Source of the DNA: Mycobacterium sp.
GTDB taxonomy: Bacteria > Actinomycetota > Actinomycetes > Mycobacteriales > Mycobacteriaceae
Assembly: GCA_018883075.1 (NCBI GenBank)
Contig: VEQU01000007.1
Location: forward strand, 1 to 57,233
DNA length: 57,233 nucleotides
Direction of reading: 5' to 3'
Within the stretch, counting starts at the first letter, position 1. Each line of letters begins with the position of its first letter. Shown here piece by piece: positions 26,236-38,390 of this stretch. The notes under the pieces are model-generated. The model searched no databases. It was not told where the DNA came from and worked only from the letters and a program-made list of their open reading frames with translations. Both the position numbers and the translations under genes were made by a program.

Positions 26236-28416
26236 TCAACCGCCCAGCGCGGCCTTGTATTCGCGACGGCGCCGGTGCAGGATCGGCTCGGTGTAGCCGC
26301 TGGGCTGTGCGGCGCCCGACAGGATCAACTCCTGTGCCGCCTGGAAGGCGATACTCGCCTCGGGGTCGGGTGCCATCGGGCGGTAGTCCGGGTCACCGCC
26401 ATTCTGCTCATCGACGACGGCGGCCATCCGCCGCAGGCTCGTCTTCACATGGTCTTCGGTGATGAGCCCGTGGCGCAGCCAGTTGGCCAGCAGCTGGCTG
26501 GAGATGCGCAGCGTGGCGCGATCCTCCATCAGCGCGACGTCATGGATATCCGGAACCTTGGAACAGCCGACGCCTGCGTCGATCCAGCGCACGACGTAGC
26601 CGAGGATCGACTGGCAGTTGTTGTCGAGTTCCTCGTGGATCTCGTCTGGCGACCAGGCGAGTTCATGCCGGGCCAGCGGGATCGTCAGCAACTCATCGAC
26701 GGTGCTGCGCCGCTTGCCAGCGAGGTCGCGGTGCACCGCGTAGACGTCGACGTAGTGGTAGTGCATGGCGTGCAGCGTCGCGGCGGTGGGCGAGGGCACC
26801 CACGCGGTGGTGGCTCCGGCCCGCGGCTGGGCGATTTTTTGCTCCACCATGTCACCCATAAGGTCGGTCATCGCCCACATGCCCTTGCCGATCTGGGCAC
26901 GGCCGGAGAACCCGGCGGCCAGCCCCACGTCGACGTTCTGGTCCTCGTAGGCGAGGATCCACGGCTGCGTCTTCATCGCACCCTTGCGGACCATCGGGCC
27001 GGCTTCCATTGAGGTGTGGATCTCGTCCCCGGTCCGGTCCAGGAAGCCGGTGTTGATGAAGACCACGCGGTCGGCGGCCGCCTGCACACAGGCCTTCAGG
27101 TTCAGCGTGGTGCGCCGCTCCTCGTCCATGATGCCGACCTTGAGGGTTCCCTGCGGCAGGCCAAGCACGTCCTCCACGCGGCTGAACAGCTCGCAGGTGA
27201 AGGCCACCTCGTCGGGACCGTGCATCTTGGGCTTGACGATGTAGATCGACCCGGTGCGGCTGTTCTGGCCGCCGAGGCCGTGCATGGCGATCAGGCCGGT
27301 GAACAGCGCGTCCTGGATGCCCTCGTAGACCTCGTTGCCATCGGAGTCGACGATCGCCTCGTTGGTCATGAGATGACCGACGTTGCGGACGAAGAGCAGG
27401 CTGCGTCCGGGCAGGACAAACTCCGAACCGTCCGGGGCGATGTAGGTGCGATCGCCGTTGAGCACCCTGGTGAAGGTGGCGCCGTCCTTGTACACCTCCT
27501 CGGCGAGGTCGCCGCGGTTGAGCCCAAGCCAGTTGCGGTAGCCGAGCACCTTGTCCTCGGCGTCCACCGCGGCCACCGAATCCTCGAAATCCATGATGGT
27601 CGTGACCGCCGACTCCAGAACCACGTCCTTGATGCCGGCCGGGTCGGTGGCTCCTATCGGCGAAACCGGATCGATCTGGATCTCGATGTGCAGTCCGTGG
27701 TTGACCAGTAGGACAGCGGTCGGGGCGGCGGGATCTCCGAGGTAACCGGCGAACTGCTGCGGGTCGGCCAGGCCGGTGACGTCCCCGTCGGCCAGTCCCA
27801 CCTCCAGCTCGCCGTCGGACACCATAAACCGCGTCACGGCGGCGTAGCTGCCGGAGGCCAATGGGACGGCGTCGTCGAGGAATCTGCGCGCGTAAGCGAT
27901 CACCTTGTCGCCGCGGATCTTGTTGTAGCCCTTGCCCTTGGTGGCGCCGTCGTCCTCGCTGATCACATCCGTGCCGTACAGCGCGTCATACAGCGAACCC
28001 CAACGCGCGTTGGCGGCGTTGAGCGCGAAACGGGCGTTGAGGATGGGCACCACGAGTTGGGGCCCTGCCGTCCCGGTGATCTCCGGATCCACCCCCGATG
28101 TGGTGATGGTGAAGTCCGCGGGCTCGGGCAGCAGATAGCCGATGTCTGTGAGGAACTGCCGATACTCGCCCGGGTCGATACCGCCGATCACGCGGTGGCG
28201 GTGCCATTTGTCGATGGCTGCCTGCAGTTCCGCGCGGCGGGCCAGCAATTCGGTGTTGCGCGCACTGAGGTCGGTGACCACCTTGTCCACACCCGCCCAG
28301 AAACTGTCCGGGTCCAGTCCGGTCCCCGGCAGAGCCTCGTTCGTGATGAAGTCGTAGAGGCTGCGCGCCACCCGATAGTTGCCGACCTGCACCCGGTCGT
28401 TCCCGGAATCAGTCAT
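26236..28416 (-). CDS. glcB: Malate synthase G
   Basis: This 726-residue enzyme condenses glyoxylate and acetyl-CoA to malate in the glyoxylate shunt. It is close to M. tuberculosis GlcB (Rv1837c) throughout: [17 protein letters not shown], the GHLMTN segment, [29 protein letters not shown] and the catalytic-acid region [14 protein letters not shown] choose ATG 28416 ([13 protein letters not shown]) because a GAGGGG RBS precedes it and it matches the known N-terminus; a GTG 8 codons upstream would put that RBS inside the gene. The upstream unknown gene ends 20 bp before the start and the VWA-like gene follows by 16 bp. Confidence 0.97.
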   Translation of the reverse strand: MTDSGNDRVQVGNYRVARSLYDFITNEALPGTGLDPDSFWAGVDKVVTDLSARNTELLARRAELQAAIDKWHRHRVIGGIDPGEYRQFLTDIGYLLPEPADFTITTSGVDPEITGTAGPQLVVPILNARFALNAANARWGSLYDALYGTDVISEDDGATKGKGYNKIRGDKVIAYARRFLDDAVPLASGSYAAVTRFMVSDGELEVGLADGDVTGLADPQQFAGYLGDPAAPTAVLLVNHGLHIEIQIDPVSPIGATDPAGIKDVVLESAVTTIMDFEDSVAAVDAEDKVLGYRNWLGLNRGDLAEEVYKDGATFTRVLNGDRTYIAPDGSEFVLPGRSLLFVRNVGHLMTNEAIVDSDGNEVYEGIQDALFTGLIAMHGLGGQNSRTGSIYIVKPKMHGPDEVAFTCELFSRVEDVLGLPQGTLKVGIMDEERRTTLNLKACVQAAADRVVFINTGFLDRTGDEIHTSMEAGPMVRKGAMKTQPWILAYEDQNVDVGLAAGFSGRAQIGKGMWAMTDLMGDMVEQKIAQPRAGATTAWVPSPTAATLHAMHYHYVDVYAVHRDLAGKRRSTVDELLTIPLARHELAWSPDEIHEELDNNCQSILGYVVRWIDAGVGCSKVPDIHDVALMEDRATLRISSQLLANWLRHGLITEDHVKTSLRRMAAVVDEQNGGDPDYRPMAPDPEASIAFQAAQELILSGAAQPSGYTEPILHRRRREYKAALGG

Positions 28417-28436
28417 TGACATCCCCTCGTGCGTTG

Positions 28437-29318
28437 TCACCCGATCCTATCCGCGCAGGTCGCGAGTAGCTGCCGGCAGTGGTTCAGCAACGCGGTCCGC
28501 ACCGGCACGGCCCTGCGCGCGATGGCTGCCTGCCGGCGCGCATACTCGGCACGCCCACCGGGTTCCTCCACGGTGATCGGCTCAAACCCGTAGCCGCTGA
28601 GGTCGTAGGGGCTGGCGCGCATATCCAGTTCGCGAGCGTGCGCTGCCAACTCCAGGCTGTCCAGCAGCAAACCCGAATCGACCATCGGCAGCAGTTTGGA
28701 ACTCCACTTGTAGAGATCCATGTTCGCGTGCAGGCAGCTCGGTTGCTCCCACTCCGCCTGTGTCGCCCGGGTGGGCCGGTGATGGTTGCGCCCAACCGCC
28801 GCGGGAGTGAAGAACCGGTAGGCGTCGAAGTGGCTGCAGCGAAGCGGCATCGACTCGACGACGGCATCGGTTGCGCGTGGTCCGAGGCGCAGTGGCACAC
28901 CTGTGTGGCGAACGGTCTGGCTGCGGTACACCATTGCCCACTCGTGCATCCCGAAGCAGCCGTAGACCGCGGTACGTCCGGCGGTCGCGCTGAGCAGGCC
29001 GGCGACGAAACGCACGGTGGCCATACGCGTGCGGACGTGTTCGGAACTTACGGCCACCCCGTGTTCGGTCTCGGCATAGCCGGTGTGTCTCAGATAGTCC
29101 CGCGCGGGGTGGCCCGCGAGTGTGACACCGAATCCGGGGGGCCACACCCGTAGCTGGCGCGGCCGCAGACGGTAGTAGGTGAACAAGAAGTCCCAGACCG
29201 GATGCGTCTCGCCGCGGCGGACCCGGTGGCGGTGTTCTGCGGTGAAGGCGTCCGCCCTGCTGCGGTGGGCGTCTGCGCGGGCTTGCCAGTCATGCAGCGC
29301 CAGAACGGTCTCATCCAC
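28437..29318 (-). CDS. Conserved actinobacterial protein of unknown function (often labelled 3-methyladenine DNA glycosylase)
   Basis: This 293-residue protein is not confidently assignable. GTG 29318 ([16 protein letters not shown]) overlaps the upstream CNNM gene by 8 bp and is preferred over a TTG 14 codons earlier. Conserved-looking segments are [60 protein letters not shown] and [13 protein letters not shown], with several His/Cys/Glu residues that could bind a metal. I believe homologs carry the glycosylase label, but no helix-hairpin-helix or AAG-type motif is visible, so the label looks doubtful. Position between CNNM and glcB suggests membership in the same minus-strand operon. Confidence 0.75.
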   Translation of the reverse strand: MDETVLALHDWQARADAHRSRADAFTAEHRHRVRRGETHPVWDFLFTYYRLRPRQLRVWPPGFGVTLAGHPARDYLRHTGYAETEHGVAVSSEHVRTRMATVRFVAGLLSATAGRTAVYGCFGMHEWAMVYRSQTVRHTGVPLRLGPRATDAVVESMPLRCSHFDAYRFFTPAAVGRNHHRPTRATQAEWEQPSCLHANMDLYKWSSKLLPMVDSGLLLDSLELAAHARELDMRASPYDLSGYGFEPITVEEPGGRAEYARRQAAIARRAVPVRTALLNHCRQLLATCADRIG

Positions 29319-30363
29319 GATGTGTGCCGTCGCGGACGGTGCCGACGAGGTCTTCGACAAGATCCTCGAGGGTCACCATCGCGCACACCGTGCCGCCCTC
29401 ATCGGTCACCATGGCCAGGTGGCTGTTGTTCTGGCGCAGCCGCGACAGCGCGTCGGGCAGCGCCATGGTGGCGGGCACGCGGGGCAGGTAACGCACCATG
29501 TCTGCGCTGACGACCGCGCCCGGATGGTCGATGACGTCGAGGATGTCCTTGATGTGGACGAAGCCGATGTGGCGACCCGTACCGTCGACCACCGGGAATC
29601 GGGAGTATCCGGTCCGGGCCAGCGCCTGCTCGATGGACGCCACCGTCGGCCCGCTTCCCGGTGCCGCGGCCGGCACCGAGTGGATCTCGCTCACCGGGAT
29701 TGCGACGTCGGCAACCACCCGGTTACGGATCTGAAGCGCACGGGACAGCCGCGTGTGCTCCTCGGGGTCGAGCAGCCCCTGGGATCGCGACTCGGCGATC
29801 ATCTCGGCGAGTTCGACCATGGACACGGTGTTCTCCAGCTCGTTCTTCGGTTCGACCCCGATCGCGCGGACCACCGTCCGCGCGCACCAGTCATAGACCG
29901 CGATGACGGGCCGGGTGATCTTGACCCAGAACAGGTACGGCGGAACAAGCAGCATCGCCACCTTCTCCGGGCCGGCCAACGCGATGTTCTTCGGGACCAT
30001 CTCGCCCAGGAGCACGTGCAGGATCACCACGATGGTGATCGCCACCAGGAACGACACCGTGTGCAGCACGGCGGGCGCCACACCGAACAGGCCAAAGACC
30101 GGTTCGAGCAGATGCGCCACCGCGGGTTCCCCGACGCGGCCTAGTGCGATCGAGCCGACCGTGATCCCGAGCTGCGCCCCGGCCAGCATCACTGCGAGAT
30201 CCTCGCCCGCCCGGATCACCGTCACCGCGCTTCGTTTGCCTTGTTCGGCCAGTGCCTCGAGCCGATCCCGGCGGGCAGAGATGAGCGCGAACTCCGCGCC
30301 GACGAAGAACGCGTTGGAGGCGATCAGCAGCACCGTGAGCAGGACCGCGAGGAGATCACCCAT
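29311..30363 (-). CDS. CNNM/CorC-type transporter with CBS pair, copy 2 (Rv1841c-type)
   Basis: This 350-residue protein has an N-terminal CNNM membrane domain (residues ~1-200; AEFALISARRDRLE, GITVGSIALG, EMVPKNIALAGPEKVA) and a tandem CBS pair (~215-340; YSRFPVVDGTGRHIGFVHIKD, NSHLAMVTDEGGTVCAMVTLEDL). Such proteins are divalent-cation (Mg2+/Co2+) transporters, with CBS domains sensing ATP/Mg. It lacks the C-terminal CorC_HlyC domain of its neighbour, a common difference in these pairs. Its ATG overlaps the stop of the upstream copy by one base, so the two are translationally coupled. Confidence 0.92.
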   Translation of the reverse strand: MGDLLAVLLTVLLIASNAFFVGAEFALISARRDRLEALAEQGKRSAVTVIRAGEDLAVMLAGAQLGITVGSIALGRVGEPAVAHLLEPVFGLFGVAPAVLHTVSFLVAITIVVILHVLLGEMVPKNIALAGPEKVAMLLVPPYLFWVKITRPVIAVYDWCARTVVRAIGVEPKNELENTVSMVELAEMIAESRSQGLLDPEEHTRLSRALQIRNRVVADVAIPVSEIHSVPAAAPGSGPTVASIEQALARTGYSRFPVVDGTGRHIGFVHIKDILDVIDHPGAVVSADMVRYLPRVPATMALPDALSRLRQNNSHLAMVTDEGGTVCAMVTLEDLVEDLVGTVRDGTHRG

Positions 30364-31724
30364 CAGCGTTGCTCCGGACTGCCGGCCGGGGCGCTCAACC
30401 GCACCAGATCCACCAGGTCGACACGACGGCCATCCATTCGGGCCACGGTGGCCTGCCAGCGCGGCTGCTTGTCGGGGGGTGCGTCGGCGTCAAAACCGGT
30501 GAGCTCCACCGACTCGCCCTCTTCGGGGATGTGGCCAAGGACGTCCATGACCAGACCGCCGATGGTCTCGTAGTCGCCGTCGGGGGCACGGAACCCGACC
30601 TCGTCGGCCACCTCGTCGATGCGCAGCAGGCCCGACACGCGATGGCCGCCCTCGATACGCACAACGTCGGCAATCGCGGCATCGTGCTCGTCGCGGATGT
30701 CTCCCACGATCTCCTCGATCAGATCCTCCACGGTGACCATGCCCGCGATGCCGCCGTACTCGTCGGCGACCAGAGCGGTTTGCAATCCGGCTGCGCGGAT
30801 CTGCTCCATCAGCGAATCGCCGTCGAGAGTGGACGGCACCACCGGAACCTGCTGGACAAGTCGTCCCAGCCGGGTGTGCACGCGATCGGCGTGGGGGATC
30901 TCGAAGACCTGCTTGAGGTGCACCACGCCGAGGGTGTCGTCGAGATCCCCGCGGATGACGGGGAATCGGGAGTGGCCGGTCTCCCGGACTTTTGCCAGCA
31001 GATCGGCGATGGTGTCGTCGGCCGCCAGGGACTCGATCTTGGATCGAGGCGTCATGAACTCCTCTGCACTGCGTGCGCCGAACTGCAGCGAACGGTCCAC
31101 CAACTCGGCGGTGGGCTGGTCGAGTGATCCCTGCTCGGCGGAGTTTCGCACCAGCGACACGAGTTCCTGCGGTGAGCGCGCCGAACTCAGTTCGTCGGCC
31201 GGCTCGATCCCGAAACGCCGCAATATCCGGTTGGCCGCGCCGTTGGTCAGCCGGATCAGGGGGGTGACCGCTGCCGAGAAGAGCACCTGAGGCCCCGCGA
31301 CGATCCGAGCGGTGGGCAGTGGAACGGCGATCGCGAGGTACTGGGCGACCAGTTCGCCGAACACCATCGACACCGAGGTGGCGATGAGAAGCGACACGAT
31401 CAGTGCGGTGCCCTCCACCCAGCGCTGCGGAAGCCCGACGTCCTCCAGCAGGGGCGCCAGCAGGCGGGCGATGACGGGTTCGGACAGGTAACCCGTGATC
31501 AGCGTGGTGATCGAGATACCCACCTGGGCGCCGGACAACTGGAATGACAGAGTGCGGTGAGCACGCTGCACCATCTTGTCCCTGGCCCCGCCGGTGCGCG
31601 CGTTCGCATCGACGGTGCTGCGCTCGAGCGCGGTCAGTGAGAACTCCGCCGCGACGAAGACTGCGGTGCCGAGAGTGAGCAGGACAAAGCCGAGCAGGCT
31701 TGCCGCGATGGCGAACCCGCTCAT
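30363..31724 (-). CDS. CNNM/CorC-type transporter with CBS pair and CorC domain, copy 1 (Rv1842c-type)
   Basis: This 453-residue protein carries the CNNM membrane domain ([48 protein letters not shown]), a CBS pair (~200-335; [42 protein letters not shown]) and a C-terminal CorC_HlyC domain (~350-430; [23 protein letters not shown]). Family members move Mg2+/Co2+ across the membrane, sometimes described as hemolysin-like. It is the first of a coupled pair and is separated from guaB1 upstream by 186 bp that contain two adjacent palindromes. The function of having two different CNNM proteins is inferred to be a hetero-dimer. Confidence 0.93.
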   Translation of the reverse strand: MSGFAIAASLLGFVLLTLGTAVFVAAEFSLTALERSTVDANARTGGARDKMVQRAHRTLSFQLSGAQVGISITTLITGYLSEPVIARLLAPLLEDVGLPQRWVEGTALIVSLLIATSVSMVFGELVAQYLAIAVPLPTARIVAGPQVLFSAAVTPLIRLTNGAANRILRRFGIEPADELSSARSPQELVSLVRNSAEQGSLDQPTAELVDRSLQFGARSAEEFMTPRSKIESLAADDTIADLLAKVRETGHSRFPVIRGDLDDTLGVVHLKQVFEIPHADRVHTRLGRLVQQVPVVPSTLDGDSLMEQIRAAGLQTALVADEYGGIAGMVTVEDLIEEIVGDIRDEHDAAIADVVRIEGGHRVSGLLRIDEVADEVGFRAPDGDYETIGGLVMDVLGHIPEEGESVELTGFDADAPPDKQPRWQATVARMDGRRVDLVDLVRLSAPAGSPEQR

Positions 31725-31742
31725 GGCGTGCGCCTGGGGCCG

Positions 31743-31772
31743 GGCCGGGCGCCCGGCCTCCTAGAGGAGGGC
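31743..31772 (-). promoter_or_regulatory. Adjacent palindromes in the leader of the CNNM pair
   Basis: A perfect 16-bp palindrome, GGCCGGGCGCCCGGCC (31743-31758), lies 18 bp before the CNNM start. It is followed, away from the gene, by the near-palindrome CCTCCTAGAGGAGG (31757-31770). Together they could be a regulator site, an attenuator, or a terminator for guaB1 transcripts reading through. The rest of the 186-bp gap (31725-31910) shows no coding sequence and no riboswitch I recognise. Confidence 0.4.
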
Positions 31773-31910
31773 TCGCCGTCCGGTTCGGAGGCGGCGGGGT
31801 CGGCCTGCCCGGTGCAGGGAGCCACGAGAGGGGCCTGCGGCACACCGGTCCTTTCCGCTCGGGGGATCACGAATCCCTCATGGTAGCCGCCGGGGCCCGT
31901 GATTCGGCGT

Positions 31911-34821
<2,911 letters not shown>

Positions 34822-34844
34822 AGATCGCCTTTCTGGTGCGAGGG

Positions 34845-35723
34845 TCAGCCGGCAAAAAGCCGGTGTAGTTCAGTCAGCCAGGGCACCGCAACGGCGATGG
34901 TCGGCACCACGAGTACCGCGGCAGCGGCCAGATAGGCGGCCAGCGCCACCAGCCGGCTGTTGGGCGGGCCGGCAAGGCGGCGCACCCGGATCACGGTGGT
35001 CGGACCGCCGGCCGCCATGGCGCCGACCGGCGTCAGCGCCGACGCGCAGGCCACCAGTGCCCGCGCCAGCGGGCGCGAACCGGTTGCGCGCACGGCGGCG
35101 TCGTCGGCGAGCAACTCGACCAGCAACCGCACGGCCGAGAGTGCACTGCCGCTGCGTACGACGCGGGGAAAGGCGGTGTGCACGGCAATGAAGGCCTCGA
35201 GAACGAGGTCGTGACGGGCGCGCAGATGTGCACGCTCATGGCGCATGATCGCGGCGAGTTCCGATTCGGTCAGCACGCGCAATGCGCCTTCGCTGAGCAC
35301 GACACGGCTGCGCATCCCCGGCAGGCAGTACGCCATCGGCTGGGCAACGGCCAGCACCCGCACGTCGTCGCGCGGGCATGCTCCGATGAGATCGACAACC
35401 ATCCTGTGGTGCGCGCGGCGGCGACGGGTGCCGACGGCCACCGACACCACGGCCGCGGCGAGGCGGACACCGATGACGACGGTCAGTGCGAACATCGCGG
35501 CCGCGGCGAGCATCAGCGGCCAGCCCACGGGTCCGCCGTCCGCCAGTAGCGCCACCACCGACAGCCCGGCGCTGAACGCCGACAGAACCGCTGCGAGCGC
35601 GACGGCCTGCCACAGCACCACCGCCGCGCGCGGTGCACGCAGCGGCCATGACGCCCTGGCGAGGAGGGCCGGCACCGGACCTGTCAGCGCCAGAGCGAGG
35701 ATGGTGAATGCCAGGACGGACAC
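34845..35723 (-). CDS. M56-family BlaR1-like membrane metalloprotease
   Basis: This 292-residue protein has about four membrane helices and the M56 zinc-protease motif MRHERAHLRARHD (HExxH at ~162-166), with a helix near the C-terminus. It lacks the extracellular penicillin-binding sensor domain of staphylococcal BlaR1, as does M. tuberculosis Rv1845c. It is expected to cleave the BlaI repressor encoded 42 bp upstream and so release BlaI-controlled genes on a cell-envelope signal. The signal is unknown, and no beta-lactamase gene lies nearby. Confidence 0.92.
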   Translation of the reverse strand: MSVLAFTILALALTGPVPALLARASWPLRAPRAAVVLWQAVALAAVLSAFSAGLSVVALLADGGPVGWPLMLAAAAMFALTVVIGVRLAAAVVSVAVGTRRRRAHHRMVVDLIGACPRDDVRVLAVAQPMAYCLPGMRSRVVLSEGALRVLTESELAAIMRHERAHLRARHDLVLEAFIAVHTAFPRVVRSGSALSAVRLLVELLADDAAVRATGSRPLARALVACASALTPVGAMAAGGPTTVIRVRRLAGPPNSRLVALAAYLAAAAVLVVPTIAVAVPWLTELHRLFAG

Positions 35724-35765
35724 GCCTGACAGTCTCCCTCAGACGGTGGCGAGACCGCCAGCGGA

Positions 35766-36155
35766 TCAGTCGGAATGCTGTTTGGCGTCCAGATTGTCCA
35801 AGGCGCGGCGCAAGGCGTCGGCCTCCTCGGCGCCGACTCGCTCGACGAAGTGCACCAGAGCGGCCTGGCGGCCGCCGGGGCCCGTCGCTTCACCGAGGAC
35901 GTCGACCATCAACCCGGCGATCAGCTCGTCGCGTCCGTTGACGGGGGTGTACCGGTGGGCGCGGTCGTCGCGGATCTGTGCCACCAGTCCCTTGCGGGCC
36001 AGCCGCTGCAGGACCGTCATGACGGTGGTGTAGGCGAGTTCGCGCCGGGCGCACAGTCCGTCGTGGACCTGGCGAACGGTTTGCGGCACGCCGCTGTCCC
36101 ACAGGTGGTCCATCACCGCCCGCTCAAGGTCGCCGAGGCGATTCAGCCTGGCCAT
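35766..36155 (-). CDS. blaI: BlaI-family transcriptional repressor
   Basis: This 129-residue BlaI/MecI-type protein has an N-terminal winged helix (LGDLERAVMDHLWDSGVPQTVRQVHD, ~5-30, then AYTTVMTVLQRLARKGLV) and a helical dimerisation tail. The start is ATG 36155 (MARLNRLGDLERAVMDHLW); the 24 extra upstream codons overlap the divergent promoter. In M. tuberculosis, BlaI (Rv1846c) represses beta-lactamase, ATP-synthase genes, sigC and its own operon. The divergent thioesterase gene lies 156 bp away, so a shared operator is likely. Confidence 0.94.
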   Translation of the reverse strand: MARLNRLGDLERAVMDHLWDSGVPQTVRQVHDGLCARRELAYTTVMTVLQRLARKGLVAQIRDDRAHRYTPVNGRDELIAGLMVDVLGEATGPGGRQAALVHFVERVGAEEADALRRALDNLDAKQHSD

Positions 36156-36192
36156 AGTCCGGCGTCCATAGTCAATCCATCTCCCCGAGATC

Positions 36193-36213
36193 ACACTACG
36201 CGCAGTTACTACC
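36193..36213. promoter_or_regulatory. Candidate BlaI-type half-sites in blaI/thioesterase intergenic region
   Basis: The divergent intergenic region contains two ACTAC half-sites (in CACTACG and TTACTACC) about 13 bp apart at 36194-36212, the TACTAC-like sequence reported as part of BlaI operators. The copies are direct rather than inverted, which differs from a perfect dyad operator. I saw no better palindrome between 36156 and 36311. This is a pattern-based suggestion only. Confidence 0.25.
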
Positions 36214-36311
36214 GCCGGTCGTACCAAAATCGGCTTTGGCCATGCCCGGCCTGCCGATCAGGGCAAACCCCGCACCCGGATTGCCGGCGCCACCGTGTAG
36301 ACCTGTAAGGC

Positions 36312-36713
36312 GTGCAACCAAGCGAAATGCCGCCCGCACCCTTCGACAGCGGGATCGGGCTGACCTATACCGAGTTGTCCACCGACGGTGTCGTTGCGCA
36401 CCTGAGGGTTCAGCCGTCACTTCACCAGCCGATGGGCATCGTGCACGGCGGTGTCTGGTGCGCCATGGTGGAGTCGATGGCCAGCGTGTCCGCGCATGTG
36501 TGGCTCTCGGCCAACGGTGGCGGCAACGTCGTGGGCGTGAACAACAACACCGACTTCCTCCGGGCCATCTCCGAGGGCACGGCCTTCGGCGTGTCCGAGC
36601 CGATACACCGGGGTCGCCTGCAGCAGTTGTGGCTCGTCTGCATCCGCGACGAATCCGAGCGGCTGATCGCCCGTGGACAGGTGCGCCTGCAGAATCTGCC
36701 GGACCGCCCCTAG
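36312..36713 (+). CDS. Hotdog-fold (PaaI-type) acyl-CoA thioesterase (Rv1847-type)
   Basis: This 133-residue single hotdog domain contains the PaaI/4HBT signature MGIVHGGVWCAMVESMAS (residues ~41-58; HGG plus the downstream Glu) and NNNTDFLRAISEG. It probably hydrolyses an aromatic or short acyl-CoA; the natural substrate is unknown. The start is GTG 36312. It is divergent from blaI and conserved next to it (Rv1847 in M. tuberculosis), and it could be under BlaI control. In M. tuberculosis the urease genes follow; here a histidine kinase gene is convergent instead. Confidence 0.9.
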   Translation: MQPSEMPPAPFDSGIGLTYTELSTDGVVAHLRVQPSLHQPMGIVHGGVWCAMVESMASVSAHVWLSANGGGNVVGVNNNTDFLRAISEGTAFGVSEPIHRGRLQQLWLVCIRDESERLIARGQVRLQNLPDRP

Positions 36714-36753
36714 CGTCCTGCCGCGCCAGACAGGCGAGGTACGCCTAGGGGCG
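36705..36753. terminator. Inverted repeat spanning the stops of convergent thioesterase and kinase genes
   Basis: CGCCCCTAG (36705-36713) and its exact complement CTAGGGGCG (36745-36753) enclose a 31-nt loop. The left arm contains the TAG stop of the thioesterase gene and the right arm the stop of the kinase gene. It could act as a bidirectional terminator; there is no T-run. Confidence 0.35.
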
Positions 36754-38103
36754 ACCCGACAACTGCAGTACCAGTCGTGCACCGCCGAGCGGGCTGGTTT
36801 CCAATAACGCTGTGCCGCCGTGCAATTCGGCCTGCTGTGCCACCAATGCCAAGCCCAGACCGGAGCCGGACCGTGACGCCGTCGAGCCACGCGAGAACCG
36901 TTCGAAGACCTCGGTGCGCTCAGACTCAGGCACGCCGCTGCCGTTGTCGTCGACGGTGACCGTGACGCCCTGGCCGGAACTGGTGACGGCGAGTTGCACC
37001 TCGGTGGCGCCGCCGTGCTTGACGGCGTTGGCGATCGCGTTGTCGATCACCAGCCGAAGTCCGACCGGCAGGCCGACCATCAACACCGCCGGGGACGGGA
37101 CCAGCGACACCTCCAGATCGGGATAGGTGCGCTCCGCGTCGTGGGCGGCGCGGTCGAGCAATTCAGTCATGTCGAAGGGCACGAAGTCCTCGGCGGTGGT
37201 CAGTTCACCCTGCGCCAGCCGCTCCAGGGCGGTGAGTGTGGCCTCGATGCGACTCTGGGTGCGCACGACGTCGCCGATGACCTCTTTGCGCTGCTCATCG
37301 CCGAGGTCGAGGGTGGACAGCACCTCGAGGTTGGTCCGCATGGCGGTCAGCGGGGTGCGCAGTTCGTGGGACGCGACGGCGGCGAAGTCCCGGGCCGCCT
37401 CCAGGGCCGCCTTGGTCCGGGCCTGTTCATCGCCGATGCGGGCCAGCATCCCCTCCACGGCTTCTCCGATCTCCACGGCCTCGCTCACGCCGCGGACCTG
37501 GACCTCCTCGGGCTTGGACTGAGCGTTGATCGCGCGGGCCTGCTGGGCCAGCAGCCGGAACGGGTCGATCATGATCAGCGAGAAGAACCAGCCGACCACA
37601 ACGGTGCCGATGATGACGCCGCCACAGATGATCAGCACTCGCCAGTGCAGTTCGGCGATGCGGCGCTGGGTCTCGGCCAGTGGAGCGCCCAACGCGATCG
37701 AGGCTCCCGCCACGGTGAAGGTCCGCACCCGGTACTCGACCCCGCCGATGGTGGTGTTGGCGTAGCCGTCGGAGAGTTTCGGCAGCACTACCCCGCTCGG
37801 CACCGACATCTCCAGCGAGCCCACCCGAACGGTGCGCACCAGGTTGCCGTCCGGGCTCGCAGAGCCCGGCACCGGCGGGCTCGACAGCAGGGTGCTGAAG
37901 TCGCCGAGACTGCTCACCGAGTCGAGGCGACTGTCCAACTGGCTGTACTGGTCGTTGGTCACACCCACCCACACCCAGGTGCCGAGGGTGAGCACAAGCA
38001 CCACGACCGCCATGGCGGCCATGATGACGATGGTCCGCAGCGACAGCATCCGGGTCGGTAACCGCTGCAGCATCCGGTACACCAACTCGTCGGGTTTCAC
38101 CAT
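36745..38103 (-). CDS. PrrB-like sensor histidine kinase, orphan
   Basis: This 452-residue sensor kinase has a first membrane helix at ~22-47, an extracytoplasmic region to ~153, a second helix at ~155-178, a HAMP domain (~180-235), then HisKA with phospho-acceptor H246 (AVASHELRTPLTAMRTNLEV) and a complete ATPase (DNAIANAVKHGG, VDDNGSGVPESE, GSGLGLALVAQQ). From the HAMP to the end it is very similar to M. tuberculosis PrrB (Rv0902c), but the sensor region differs and no prrA-type response regulator lies next to it. It may phosphorylate a PrrA encoded elsewhere. It lies where M. tuberculosis has urease genes. The stop forms one arm of an inverted repeat. Confidence 0.88.
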   Translation of the reverse strand: MVKPDELVYRMLQRLPTRMLSLRTIVIMAAMAVVVLVLTLGTWVWVGVTNDQYSQLDSRLDSVSSLGDFSTLLSSPPVPGSASPDGNLVRTVRVGSLEMSVPSGVVLPKLSDGYANTTIGGVEYRVRTFTVAGASIALGAPLAETQRRIAELHWRVLIICGGVIIGTVVVGWFFSLIMIDPFRLLAQQARAINAQSKPEEVQVRGVSEAVEIGEAVEGMLARIGDEQARTKAALEAARDFAAVASHELRTPLTAMRTNLEVLSTLDLGDEQRKEVIGDVVRTQSRIEATLTALERLAQGELTTAEDFVPFDMTELLDRAAHDAERTYPDLEVSLVPSPAVLMVGLPVGLRLVIDNAIANAVKHGGATEVQLAVTSSGQGVTVTVDDNGSGVPESERTEVFERFSRGSTASRSGSGLGLALVAQQAELHGGTALLETSPLGGARLVLQLSGRP

Positions 38104-38138
38104 CCCCGCCGCCCTGTCCGCATCGAAGAATCCGCCAA

Positions 38139-38390
38139 CTAGATCTGGTCGGCCAGGATCATGGGCCGCTGGGGAAGGTTGCAGCGGTCACGGAACTGCC
38201 TGGATGGGGCACGGATGGCCTCCAGTTCCGCGCTGACGTCCGGATTGGCGGTGAGATACGCCTCGGTCTCGTCGCGCACCTGCGGCTTGGGCAGCCCCTG
38301 CAGGCCGCTGAAGAACGCGTTGACGTCCGGGTGGGTGAACAGATCGGCGCACGGACTCTTCCCCTCACGTTCCGGTGGACGCCTCTCATG
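38139..38390 (-). pseudogene. Remnant of a hemophore-like (haem-binding, MHB-type) protein, no intact start
   Basis: In the 346-bp gap between the kinase and ndh, the minus strand encodes about 75 residues that look like the C-terminal half of mycobacterial hemophore-related proteins: CADLFTHPDVNAFFSGLQG, EAYLTANPDVSAELEAIRAP and RQFRDRCNLPQ, ending at TAG 38139-38141. The conserved pair of cysteines is there. The frame is closed upstream by TAG at 38391-38393 and contains no ATG or GTG before the conserved part. An ATG at 38389 and a hydrophobic, signal-like stretch after ndh lie in another frame. A frameshift or 5' loss is therefore likely; a sequencing error is possible. Confidence 0.6.

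Noticed and set aside
31725..31910. M-box or other metal riboswitch upstream of the CNNM genes
   Set aside because: The leader has no recognisable M-box or yybP core; only the two palindromes stand out.
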